In this document: piece by piece, positions 34,029 through 45,046 of the stretch | Position numbering within the stretch: the first letter of the stretch is position 1 | Layout of the letters: every line of letters starts with the position of its first letter | Origin: Phialocephala subalpina | Lineage: Eukaryota > Ascomycota > Leotiomycetes > Helotiales > Mollisiaceae | NCBI GenBank assembly: GCA_900073065.1 | Contig: FJOG01000001.1 | Location: forward strand, 26,276-90,275 | Direction of reading: 5' to 3' | Length of the DNA stretch: 64,000 bases | Notes under the pieces: generated by a model | What the model was told of the DNA's origin: nothing | The model's input: the letters and a program-made list of their open reading frames with translations, nothing else | The model's database searches: none | Program-made: the position numbers and the translations under genes

Positions 34029-36207
34029 ATGTTTAATATGGCTATATGCTCCTTGTGCCAAAGCCTTAAAAAGAAGAATGGGGCAAGACGGCTAGCGCTT
34101 GATTTCATGCGCACCAGCTTCTAGAATCGGTATCTGTGACGCGTTGCGTACCATGTTCACTTCTTCTTGAAGGCATTGTATGTTTCGAAGATGCTACTTG
34201 GTCTTTCAACAAGCATGTCACGCGTGTATATGGCTACGGTCTTGGGGGTCCGGAAGAGACTCTTTCCGTCGAGCTGTACTTCATTGATGAGAGGCCGAAG
34301 CTCACGGTCGAATTCTTTCATCCTCAAAATGGCATGTCGGCTCTATGACTGATACCTTAGCTCTGCTAACCTGCTTTATAGGCCATTTCCAAAGGCCCTG
34401 GCAGGCAGTCAAGTCGAGATCATCTACAAATGGCGATCCTTTGGGGCCGGCCGGTATGAAATGGGTGGCTTCACTTCTTGATGACTGTTTGCAGAATCAC
34501 AAAGGGTGTTTGTCTACTGAACAAGCGCAACTGCCACGTCGAATCTTGGTTCTTGACGACTCTTCGGAAGACAATATCACTGTAAGACTTGAAGAGAACG
34601 AACTAAAACCCGGTCGTTATGCAACATTGAGCCACTGTTGGGGAGATCAGCAGAGGTGCACGACAATACGTGAGAACCTTGAAGAGCGTAAGCTTGGTAT
34701 TCCGTGGAACGAAATTCCCAAAACGTTTCAAGATAGCATCATATACTGTCTGAAGCTAGGGATTCGCTATCTATGGATCGACGCGTTATGCATTATCCAG
34801 AATGACAATCGCGATTGGGAAGTCGAGTCATCAAAGATGGCTGCCATATACCAAAACTCTTTCATTACCCTGGCCGCAACTGCTGCGCAGAGTGACTCAG
34901 GAGGCTGCTTTATGGACGCGCCAATCTTCCGTGCAGAATACGAACTCAGTGCCCCTGAAGAGTCTGGGCTAATCTTAGTCCGTGAAAAGCTTCACCACTG
35001 GGAGCCTGCCCAAACTGAGGTATTTATGCGACGAGATCCTCTACTCACACGGGGCTGGGTCTTCCAGGAACGGATCCTCTCCCCTAGGATGGTTCACTTT
35101 TGCAGCCAAGAACTCGTGTGGGAATGTGCCTCTTTGATTAAATGTGAATGTGGTGGGGTGGATCCTCGGGCAGGGACGAAATCACATTTTGCACCGGTGC
35201 TTGGTGGACTTGAGAAAGTCGAACGTCACAACCATAACTACTCATGTTATCAAGCCGCAAAGATAATATGTCCAGAACTATTCCGAAGAGGGCACTCTCG
35301 ATCTGATAAACCCGACTCGGACGACTCGGACTCGAACGACCCGGGTTCAAGAAACGAGGACTTATTACCTTTACGCCTAGTTTCTCCCGAGGCTCAGGCA
35401 TTTTTGGAGGAATGGCAGCTGAATATGAACGCTTCGGAGAAGTGGCACCGAATTGTCGAGGAATATTCAGCTTTGCAATTGACGAAGTCATCTGATCGTC
35501 TACCTGCACTTTCAGGCCTTGCTGTCCGTAGTGCAAGCTTTCTCCGCTCGTACGCGGCAGGGTTATGGAAAGAAACCGTTGCGAGTGACATCCTGTGGAG
35601 AGTGGATCAACTTCAGCTTAATTCCGGAAGACCTGTTGAAAGAGGCCCGTCCTGGTCATGGGTATCGGTCAATTCTCGAGTCAAATATTGGGCTATAGAA
35701 AAGGTAATAGGATATGTCGATCACTAGACGAGAAACAAGATGGTCACTGCACATCGTCAGACTCGATCTTCTCAACAAGCAGAGGCTTCTCGTAACCTGC
35801 GAAAAATCACCTGCGCTGTTAAAGTAAAAGGGGAAAATCAGTTTGGCGAAGTTCAATCCGGCACACTGGTTACGACTGGATACATGCGAACGGCTATTTT
35901 AAATTACATGGACGACTGGGTAAAGGACTCTGGGCAAGACGTGCGAAAGGAGCACAACCCACTCATGTACAGGCTAAGCATTGATCAGCTCTATCTCCCA
36001 TTTTATGCAGACTATATCCTCAGCGGCGAAGGTAAAGACAATGTCCCAGATAATGCGGAGATTTTCTTGCTCGAAATCTTCCCTAATATATGCCTTGTTT
36101 TAAAAAACACTTGGCAAGCTTATATTTTCAATAGAATCGGCATTTTTAAAACTACGACTGAATTTGAACAGAATTATGGGACTAATATAATGAGCAAGGG
36201 TATGTAA
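34029..36207 (+). pseudogene. HET-domain gene, probably a pseudogene
   Basis: The N-terminal Cys region starts 'MFNMAICSLCQSL' at 34029 and loses frame near 34105, continuing one base off as 'HAHQLLESVSVTRCVPC'. A 50-bp intron with a GC donor (34332-34381, GCATGT...TGCTAAC...TATAG) joins in phase to '...NGHFQRPW'. The HET domain is then intact: 'YATLSHCWGDQ', 'YLWIDALCIIQND', 'RGWVFQERILSPR' and 'GPSWSWVSV'. A TAG at 35725-35727 ends that frame, yet the same frame reopens and carries the usual HET C-terminal 'NQFGEVQSGTLV' block up to 36207. The TAG may be nonsense, or may lie in a possible 57-bp in-phase intron (35704-35760, GTAATA...CGTCAG). At least the N-terminal frameshift argues for loss of function, unless translation starts at the internal ATG 34345. 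Confidence 0.7.
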
Positions 36208-37249
36208 CGTCGAGTAATAATCTATTAAAACTTATTTCTTAATAGCAATAGCTTTCTCTCCCTTATATCCCATTCGCTGTGATCAAAGATTTATGTAAAG
36301 TTAATAATACAATAGCATAAAATGATGCAAATCAACAAGTATCAAGGCTATGAATTTTATTGTTCTCGGACCCTTTTTATCGAGATCTTTAAAGAAACCG
36401 CCTGGCGCCCTTTTACCTACAGTACCTATCTCTATTAGAAGGGAATAATCGCTTAGAAAGGCGATGCGATGCGAGTAAATAATAAGAATAGTTATAGAAA
36501 GAAATAAGTAATTTGCTAAGCAAAAATCTTCAATATATATATGAATTCGGAGGAGCAGATAGAGAAATAATCGAGGTTGTGTTGGAAGAAGGGATGAAAG
36601 AGAAAAAAATTGGGAGGAGGCGCGAGGGCATATTCCCTTTGGAAAGAGCTTGGGCTTCGCTATATTGCGAGAATAATTTGCCTTGAGATTAAAAGAAGTA
36701 TTTGGGGGGATCTTGTTTGGATCCTTTAAGAGCTGACTTCGTCTCTTTAAATATAGTTGTACATAGTTAACAACTTTCGTATAGTAAAAACGAGTAATAA
36801 GTAGATCATAATTCGCTACTGGAAGGGAGAGTAGGAACGTGACCGAGTAACCTGAGTAAGGTTAAAGCGAAGGCGAGTAGCGCCTGAGCAGAGCGGCGGC
36901 GCTAACTAACCGCGTTAAAAGAGAAAAAGAAAAATTATCGTTTGAGATTACTTACAAACAAACGCACGTCCAGCATCCAAGAACTTCTGACCATCTTTTC
37001 ATTCTTCACTCCCGTCCAAAAGCTCCAACCACCAAAAGTTCATCGTGGCTAGCCAATATGCCGTGTGTGGCAAAACCGAGAGTAAGCTTCTCAAGTGTGG
37101 ACGTTGTGTCTCGTGTGTATTGTAGTAAGTACAATGACTGTGGTGGTTCCAATCTTGTAGCTTTGGCTGGAACTTCTCAAGATGAGCTAGACCTGTCTGC
37201 TAGTGAAAGCGATGACTGGCTCTCTGAATAGGTCTACAATGTCAGAAGC
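36208..37249. other. Gene-less, mildly AT-rich stretch
   Basis: About 1 kb with no open frame of interest. Composition is intermediate between normal and RIP islands (36200-36560). No element ends are recognised. A local GC-richer patch at 36840-36920 has the look of a repeat fragment. Confidence 0.4.
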
Positions 37250-37254
37250 AAAAT

Positions 37255-37918
37255 TGGCCAACCCATAAAAGCGATTGCAGGTGCCAAAGCCACATCCTGA
37301 AAGTAAACCTGCTTCCTCGATTCATTACCAATCCACGCATTACTCGCAAATTATCATGTCCGGCAACCTCTACGTTTGCTGAACTACACGAAGCCCTCCT
37401 GGTTGCATTCGGGTGAGTAAACACTCATATCTATGATTTCGACGTCATTGATCACAATGATACGAGAAGACTAGAGCATCGGCTCGCTGGCGGTAACCCA
37501 CTACTCAAGATTACGGATTCGAGCACGGAGGACGACTACTCTTACGGGGCGCCGAGTCGAGACAGCTCAAAGATCACGCTCTTCAAAGTCCTTGATGACC
37601 CGAAGACCAAAGGGAAAACCATCCACTACAACTACGACTTCGGCGACGGCCGGGAGCACGTACCGGAAAAGTAGAAGCGACGACAAATTTTGTGTGCCTT
37701 GAAGGCGAAGGCCACGGGTGTGCGGAAGATGTCGGCGGATACACTGGTTGGCAAGAACCACTGGAAGCCTACGAGTCTATGACTCTCCAAATTCGACGAA
37801 GGATCGGAAGAAGAAGATGTCCTGGTTCGAAAAGCACGCCAGCAGCAAAGACCCCAAAGGGCTTCGTAGAGAAAAGAAGCGAGAATGGGATGAAGATAGA
37901 ATCAACGTCGTCTTGAGC
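37255..37918 (+). pseudogene. Plasmid pRiA4b ORF-3-like (MM3350) domain pseudogene
   Basis: Three reading frames must be joined to see the family. 'STFAELHEALLVAFG' and 'HYNYDFGDGREHV' are in one. 'CLEGEGHGCAEDVGGYTGWQ' lies in a second, after a frameshift near 37670. 'MSWFEKHASSKDPKGLRR' and 'REWDEDRINVVLS' are in a third. This order (helix 'ElHeal..afG', 'Y.YDFGD.weH', 'G.GaaPEDvGG..Gy', 'W....d...vN..L') is that of the PRiA4_ORF3 domain found in bacteria and fungi. The function of the domain is unknown. The reading continues into the amidotransferase-like segment at 37920, suggesting one fused ancestral gene. Confidence 0.66.
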
Positions 37919-38600
37919 GTTTGGGGTTCCCACAGGAGAGGTGGCTACGTCTGGATCATCCACTGGCAACGCTGTTCTCCTCATATCGCTCGAGAAGCAA
38001 CCATTTTTCGATGAGATGTACTCAGAGGTCATGGCGAAGCTCCGTCCAAGAACTACTGTTGTGGAAGCAACACATATCGACAGTGTCATGCAACACCTTT
38101 CGAACGCAGGGGAGGATAATGCCGTGGTAATCATCAGTGAACCGGGGTGATGAAGAAAGACTTCGTCGCCATTCAGGAAAAGCCGGTAGATTACGCTCGT
38201 GTTGGTGGAACTATTATCTTCGGATTCCATGTCAGCAGTTTCGTTTGACCGAATGACTTGGCCCGGTTCTTCAAGAGTAGATGGGGTCTCGATTGGAAAG
38301 CTGGATCTTACACCCGGGGGATATTCTCTCTGAACTCCTAGGTCAACGAAGCCTTCACCAATCGTTGTCTTTTACATCCCTCGGATGTATCAAGTCTTCC
38401 GGATGGCTATAGCACGAAGGCACTCCATCTCAGTAATACGAAACTAGAGGATCGCGTTTAAGTCTGCAGGGCTGTTAGCAATGATCGCCCGGCGGTCTTT
38501 GTGAAGTATGGATCCGGTTATTTGGGATGGATCGGGGATGTGAACACTGGAGCTAGGAAGACTGACCTTTTGTTGAGTATGTGTGGCGTATAATCTTCCC
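37919..38600 (+). pseudogene. Decayed Rossmann-like fungal domain, fused downstream of PRiA4 unit
   Basis: The segment reads 'NAVLLISLEKQPFFDEMYSE', 'TVVEATHIDSVMQHL' and 'NAVVIISEPG', then needs a frameshift at about 38148 to continue 'VMKKDFVAIQEKPVDYARVG' and 'GTIIFGFHVSSFV'. In-frame stops follow (TGA after SSFV, TAG after FSLNS), before 'FVKYGSGYLGWIGDVNTG'. The pattern of alternating beta strands with a central 'GGTIIFGFHVSSF' recalls class I glutamine amidotransferase-like folds in fungal proteins of unknown role; I recognise the family only loosely. The two stops again fit C-to-T change (CGA to TGA, CAG to TAG). Confidence 0.55.
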
Positions 38601-38807
38601 GAGTGTGCTTGTTGCGGCATTCTCAATCACTCAATGCAATTCTCGTGTCTTATCCCACTCTATAATGTTTTGCCGACTTTCGGTAGGGAAGCAGAAATAT
38701 TGAGCCCCATTAGGTTGGTGCTGTCCTGATCATATTATGTGAAGGACGTGAGGTCCCCTGGTACCTTCGCTTTACGAACAATAGATCTCGGTCTGTGTTT
38801 GAAAATT

Positions 38808-40809
38808 CTACGTGGTCCCAGGCGCGTGCGTCAACATCGCCCTTGACCTTTCGCTTCTTTCCACCTTTTTATGATACTGCGCAGCAAAAAACCCGATTCT
38901 CTGATACTCACCCTTCCCTTGGTATGTAGGTTTTATGACGAGTCCCTCAAATCCTCCCCTGTCGTCCTTCCTCGTCGGCAGATAGTAGCAAGGCCATCTG
39001 TCGGTTTCCAAATAATCGAAGAATGATACCCTCCTCATAAAACAGTTTCCGAATTTTGCCAAGGTTGGAGTTTGTCCTCCAACTATACCAGAGAACAAGC
39101 CCCGACACTGCAACTTCAAGACGCCTTTCCGAACCTCTCCCATGGGATTATCACTAGCGAGACTTGTATCAACGCCCAAGACCTTTGCTACCAATGCATT
39201 CTCAATGTCTTTGTACTTGACTGCCGTTTGTATGCCATGAGCAGTACTTGCCCACGACCAGCTTGGGGCCATATATTGGGCCGGTGGCCTTAGGCTCCTC
39301 GAAGCAGTTAACCAACAAAGTTGGCTTTCTAAATCTTCTCTCCACATGCCCGCCACATACTCTCCTCCAACCGCATTCTGTCGTCTTCTAGCAACTCCAG
39401 AAATACCTGTCAGCTTGTCACTCCAGAATGTGAGTTTAGAAGCTGAGTATTCCTTAACTGTCTCGTCCCAGAAGTCCTCGGCCTCCGGCTGATTTTGAAG
39501 ATTGAAGAAACGAGAGACTTTGCCAACTCCTTCCGTCTTCCATTTTTTGCCTCCCCATGTTTTGCATTGCCACGCAAGATGCGTACTGGTGAAGAATATG
39601 ACGCGCGGAGAGAGCCGACGTTCTTGGTAAGCCCAGGCTCTCGTTGATAAGACAAGACGTGCTAGCGAAACATTCCAGTGCTCGAATAGAACAACGTCTA
39701 AGGTCTGAATTTGTTCCGATTTTGTGATATGGAGCAGACACAGTTGTTGAAATGGTAGTTGACGTTCGTAAAACAAGCCCTTGCTGCCGTCTTCTGAGCT
39801 GGATGCTGCAATTGTGACTTCGGCACAGTCATAGACTGCAGACATCTTGACAGCCTCTCTTTCCCAGTCTTTGGCGTCATCTTTAAAGCATCATGCATAG
39901 GCTATCAATCCAGATGTACTCAAGTCCGAGCTTGATCAGGACTTCCAAAGAGTCTTGAAAAGTCAGGCTCAGCTCAGATATCGGAACGCTCTTATGGAAG
40001 GCTTCAAAGTTGTCCTTCAGCAATCTTAGAATTTTTATCTTCCCCCGATAGTGACTCAAAGCAACGTAAGGAGTGTTTATATCCTCGCCTTGCGTTGATA
40101 TAAGTTTTAGTTGGCCGTTTTGGAAGTGGAGAAGTCGTGTGGGTAATGATCGCTTAACCTCTTCTGTACAGGATTCATGCGATCCCTTGCATTTTGCCAA
40201 CTATTCACGAGCTTTGTTCATTGCATGTGCACTTCTGGTAGAGAAGCCTCTCGGTTTCAATGCCGGCAGATTTTCTTGACGAAAGAATTCAGTAACGATG
40301 CTGCATATTCCTTCAGAATGTAATTACCGTGATTAAGCTGCTTCGCTGGCAGAAAATTCATTGCTAATCTCCACTCCTCATGCTCACCAGCATTGAAAAA
40401 GACTCCCCAACCAGTTCCTCTTCTTTCGAGCGAGATACCGACACTGCGATCTTCGGCTCTACTTCCTCCACCAATCTTATACGAGATAGCCATCCAAAGT
40501 AGAGAGCAAAATGGGCAGCCCGCCGTGGAAGAATTTTGGATTTGGTCGAAGGTCTATGCCGTAGCGATACCAATTGAAATTGCTGTCTTCCAGGCGCTGA
40601 CCCCAGTCCGGGAATGTGAGCTGACAATCCACATATAATTTTGCATCGCCTTTGTCGAATTCTGTATCCCGCATCGCCATAGCAAGTAGTGTGAAATAAC
40701 TGGTCCCACCCAAGAAATTCTCCTCATCAGTTGGATCTGAAAAGTCTCGCAAGACCATGGAAGGTAGGGTGCGATGATTTGTGCATTCGCATGAAAGTAT
40801 ATCACTCAT
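38808..40809 (-). pseudogene. HET-domain pseudogene
   Basis: The likely start is the ATG at 40809 ('MSDILSCECTNHRTL'). Frame changes occur around 40480 and 40260. A TAG at about 40204-40202 stands where 'W-LAKCKGSHESC' is expected. The first HET block has decayed to 'YVALSHYRGK' (SHCWG expected). The second, 'YIWIDSLCMML', runs into a one-base frameshift at about 39884 before 'DDAKDWEREAVKMSAVYDCA'. From there 345 codons are open, including 'TRAWAYQERRLSPRVIFF' and 'APSWSWAST'. The lost Trp codon (TGG to TAG) and Cys (TGT to TAT) are RIP-compatible transitions; the frameshifts are not. Clearly non-functional as a full-length HET protein. Confidence 0.82.
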
Positions 40810-40974
40810 CGTGCCAACGCTGGAATTTATATTGCCCCCCGAAGTATCCGTTGATCTCCCAAGGTCGGTTGGTAAGCTCACCGCTTCTTCTTACACGCTA
40901 ATTATCCTCGGCTCACTCGGGTCACATAATTTACCTAGGGAATCCGAGCAGTTTCTAAGTAGTACTTATTAATT

Positions 40975-41640
40975 ACCAATGTCTTTAATATTCCATATCC
41001 TTAATTAATAAGGCAAAATATTAATTATAGGCCTTATTATATTTAACGAGCCTAATCAAATAAATCCAAGTTTTCAAACGGATTTTCAAGTTATTTTCAA
41101 TAAAAGAATATTAAAATCGATTATATTACTTGAAATTTACTTAATAATAATAATAAATAAATAAAAATTTAAAATTATAAATATATATTTATAAGAAATT
41201 AAAATTAATTATTTAAATTTATATAATTAAATTAGAATTATTTTAAAATTTAAATTTTTTGTTTTAATATTATTTTATTAGTAAAAATCTTTAAATATTA
41301 TAATATAAGGATTTATTTTAATAAATCGATTCGTATTAATTTTCTTTTTTAAAATATTTTCTTATTTAATCGAATTAATTTCCTATTTTAATCGCGAGAA
41401 GAAAGGGTAATAAATTGAAGTAAGAATAATACCTTATTTTAATTATAATATTTCTTTGAATTTATCTCGTATAAATTAATTAACGAATACTCGAAGAATT
41501 AATTAATATTAACAAGGGACTCAGAATCTTTTATTTTCTATTACGGGAAATCTCATTATACTTTAATTGAATTGTAATGTAACCTCTCACTTTTCCGAAT
41601 ATATACTCTTCATTTTATAATTTACCCGTTCTTATAACTA
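40975..41640. repeat. AT-rich, RIP-like island
   Basis: About 660 bp of strongly AT-biased sequence with TTAATTAAT strings and stops in all frames, just upstream of the HET pseudogene start. No element boundaries are visible. Confidence 0.72.
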
Positions 41641-42044
41641 CGGTTTTGCCGCTGATCTCACTTTGCCTTGCCATGCCTTACATAAATTTCGCAGCGACAA
41701 GTATCTCCACCAATTATAAGACTTCGCTTTACATGAATTCCCGGCTATACAGCCATGGATAATACATGTGCATTGTAGAAGGGCAATAAACGAGCGCCCA
41801 ACTGTAGGTCACTTCGTCTCAGCCAGTGAGCTGGACTAATTCGATAGTCATCGCGCAGAGTAATCAGCTATACGTAGAATAAGCCTATAAATAAAGTGGG
41901 CAAAGATACTTGATTGTTTTCAGAGAGCAAAGAGCTCCTTATGTACTGGGGGGCACGTGGCTAGCACAAACCCCCGAAACTACCTAATACAAACTAGGAT
42001 TTTTGAGAAACTCATATGACCCTGCCACAGCATCCTTATCGACG

Positions 42045-42162
42045 TACGGAGGTGCCAGGGCTAAAGAAGTGCTCACCGCCCTCGCTTAGTTGTATGAGGC
42101 AGAAAGATTGAGTGGTGGCAATTAAAGGCGGTGAGCACTTCTTTAGCCCTGGCACCTCCGTA
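42045..42162. mobile_element. 118-bp fold-back MITE with 36-bp perfect arms
   Basis: Left arm 42045-42080 and right arm 42127-42162 are perfect inverted copies, beginning TACGGAGGTGCCAGGGC and ending GCCCTGGCACCTCCGTA, around a 46-bp loop. TA at each outer end may be the target-site duplication, which would fit a Tc1/mariner-type element with 34-bp TIRs. Perfect arms mean recent origin or escape from RIP. Confidence 0.85.
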
Positions 42163-42368
42163 TGAATTTCAAGATGCCGAGCAAGGAAGCTGCAGCGGAC
42201 CCTACCACCCCCTCGATATCGCAGCCGATGGTCGCGCGCCGACGTCGCCGATCTTGCTTCAATACTTTATCTTCAGGTTGGGTAGTGACTGGGGCATTAT
42301 TATTGGTCGGCATACTCCTAGCCTATAATCGATCACGGCCAGAAAATTGGATTTTGGGAATCACTTAA
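42162..42368 (+). CDS. Short hypothetical protein with one membrane segment, beside MITE
   Basis: Open frame of 68 codons whose first ATG overlaps the terminal TA of the MITE; a second in-frame ATG is at 42174. The product has a basic RRRRR patch followed by one hydrophobic segment, 'GWVVTGALLLVGILLAY'. It may be a real small membrane protein or the stump of a longer gene interrupted by the MITE. Not recognised. Confidence 0.33.
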   Translation: MNFKMPSKEAAADPTTPSISQPMVARRRRRSCFNTLSSGWVVTGALLLVGILLAYNRSRPENWILGIT

Positions 42369-42510
42369 GGGATTTCGAACCTTTGTTTTCTAAACTCCAA
42401 AACCGCCTTTTATCACGGAACATGGTCCAATTACTTCCCAACTGTATTCTCACCAGTCTCTTTAACCATTATTAGCTAGGGAAATAAACCAACACTCACG
42501 AAGCTATTAT

Positions 42511-43936
42511 TCAAACATTGTCCTCCACCTTCCTCTCAAGCGTCATATTATTCTTCCTTGGCCATGAACTCCGTTCGTCGGGGGTAGCTATACCGATATT
42601 ATCAACTATCACTTCTGTTGTCTTCGTAATGACAGGCCCCTGAAATAATATCATTTCCTCGCTGCTGTTTCCCTCCAGATCACCACGCTGTATACCCTTC
42701 GATGTGCTTGTAACGTGTGTCGAGGTATGAGCTTTCTGGTTCTCGGAACTGGGCATGCCTCCCTGCGAGAATACGCGGAGTGAGTGAGAATTGTCGTTTC
42801 CCTTTGAGGAGCCGTAGCTTTTAAACGATTTTTCGAGGATACGTCGGAAGAGGGGTTTCAGGCAGGCGAGGCAGGAGGTGATGATTCCGGTATTGCATTC
42901 AACGCTATCAATTTCTGTAAGCTCTGCCACCAAGGAATTTGAAATCGGACACTCACACTGTCCAGATCGTAATATAGGTCGAGTCCCACAGGAAATCGCC
43001 AGTTTTTCCGTATTTGGGAAGATAGGACATCTTAATCATTGATGCGACGCAGGCGCTGTGAGATGTGACAATTAGCAATTTAAATTGAAGAAGGAAATAG
43101 GACATACAAGACTCCCAATCCCATGATGCAAATCAAAGAGGCTTTGACGCGACCTTTTATTTGAACGTTCCATAGCATAGGAATGGGCAGGGCCGCAAAG
43201 ACTAGATCGGTGGCGATGTTCAAACCTATATAATCGTCAATCTTCCTGAATTAAATGGGAATTTGAACTGACTTGAATTTACGTAGCTAAGACTTCTCAG
43301 GGTTTTTGGCGTCCAGCATGTAGCCTTCGTGGTCGGGTCCCAGAGAACAGCCAAGTTTGTGCATTGGAGTATGATTGTCAAAAAGCATGCGAAAGTATAG
43401 GCAATTAGGAAAACAATAATTCCCCATAACCACCTCTTATAGATTTTGTTGGGTGCAATGCGTTGTAAGAAAAGCGCGATAGAGACCTTCACTATCGTAA
43501 TAGCCCAGAGGTAGATCGGCTGAGTCGCAAAATTGAGCTTCAATCCAGTGGTAGCTTTCACTGGATCCAGGTATACTATGTGCCGCCCAGCGCCGTTGAG
43601 TACTTCTGGAATAATAATTCCCATTCCTGTTAAGGAGAGCGCCTTTAATTTTGTTAGATTGCTAACTGCGAGTGTGATATTATAGGTGATTGAGTACCAT
43701 TGCCAGTAGGATAACATAGTCCTGATTACGTTAACAGCGTTTTGCTAAGTTATTGAGAAACCCTGGCAAGAAAAGCTTACATCTGGCCCTATGCTATGCA
43801 CCATCGTTGCCCGTACCCAGATCCTACAGCAGACTGCTACTAGCGCCAACACAGTCATAGTACCACATGCCGCAAGAATTGAGTGTCCTCTATTGTTGTC
43901 TGGCTGATTTGCACCAGGTAGCATTGCTGCTGACAT
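42511..43936 (-). CDS. PTH11-like integral membrane protein (rhodopsin-domain family)
   Basis: Six exons: 43936-43781, 43721-43698, 43642-43273, 43225-43108, 43055-42957 and 42904-42511. All phases agree, giving 386 residues. The fungal rhodopsin-like domain (PF20684) is clear. TM1 is 'ILAACGTMTVLALVAVCCRI'. 'GPD|DYVILLAM|ALSLTGMGI' spans two splices. 'GAGRHIVYL' and 'YLWAITIVKVSIALFLQRIAP' follow, with 'WDPTTKATCWTPKTL' as the conserved extracellular loop. 'NIATDLVFAALPIPMLW' and 'IWTVVECNTGIITSCLACLKPL' complete the seven-helix core. A polar cytoplasmic tail of about 120 residues follows. Relatives include Magnaporthe Pth11, a surface-sensing receptor; ligand and signalling here are unknown. 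Exon 2 is a 24-base micro-exon. Confidence 0.88.
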
Positions 43937-45046
43937 GGTTTCTGATGCGTCCCGGGCGAATCTAGTTTGAAGGCAAATATTGTTTGGATGTTGAGTTCGA
44001 GTATACAGGACATCAAGCTTTGAGACATAAACAAACTTTCAAGGAGCTGAGTAACGTCCAATAGTCCAGATATAACGTCCTTCGCACTGACCCTTTCAAT
44101 TTTTCCATCTGGTCAGAACATCTGACTACTTGTTCGTTCATCGGTTGGAAAAACACGAAAAGAGAAAGAGATAGATACGGTAGAGCGCAGTTAGAGACCA
44201 ATAAGCTGAGGTGAAGCGGCCCGTCCATCCAGAGCCTTACCAAAAGCTCTTTCCGAGGCCTTGCAAAGGTTAGGGACCGGGTACTGAAAGCTGCCGCACA
44301 GACGCAATTTCGCAAGAATTCTCGCATCACTTAATACTGCAGATAGCCCTTGCATAGCCCCCAAGCCTGCCGCCTCAAGGTAGAATTGACATGGACTTCC
44401 TGACAAGGCATTGCTTGCGTAGCTTCGGTAACCCCTCTTCCACCATCGCGCATTTTTTAACCGAGTGGCGTATGCTTCGGCAGTTTGCTTGCAAAATTGA
44501 TGCCGTACCCGAGGGCCACCCTGGAGAACGCTCAAGACGCTGGAGGATCGGGCCGACTATAATCTTCGCTCTCTCCTATCTAGCAGGCTTGTGCCTCCGA
44601 AAATCAACAAGAGCTCTTTGTTCACTGCAGAGAATATCGGTTTAGGTCACACGAGGGGGTCTTTGCGTGCAGCAATATTGCCATGTTCCTACCGATTTTC
44701 CGAGTAATCATGGAAATTCGACGATTATTCCGTAGAGAGTCGAAAATCGATGGTGGCTTGCGAGGTGGTAATGAAGCCGTTCAAGGGTGCCAGCTTGATT
44801 ATCCTATTCGCGTTTAACAGAACACGCACTAATGAAAAGCGGAGGCCGATTATTCTGTAGACGGTTAAGAGGACACTCTCTAAGGACGAGTGGATGTTAA
44901 ATGATTTAATAGGCGTTGTTCCAGTCAATGACAAGATTGTTTAAGTACTTGCATCAAATCTGTCCTGTATCAATCTCCAGTCTACTGTCTGGCTTCGGTT
45001 GAAATCTTGAGGAGGATCTTCGAGCTGCTTCATACGTCTGACCAAG
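43937..45046. other. Divergent intergenic region, no supported gene
   Basis: Holds the promoters of the PTH11-like gene (minus) and tyrosinase (plus). Frames at 44013-44645 overlap on opposite strands and have no recognisable domain; 44725-45240 (minus) is antisense or upstream of tyrosinase. Confidence 0.4.

Noticed and set aside
42511..43936. PTH11-like gene as a frameshifted pseudogene
   Set aside because: At first the TM2 region seemed out of frame. A 55-bp intron with a CTAAC branch site and AAG acceptor restores all phases and the conserved motif.
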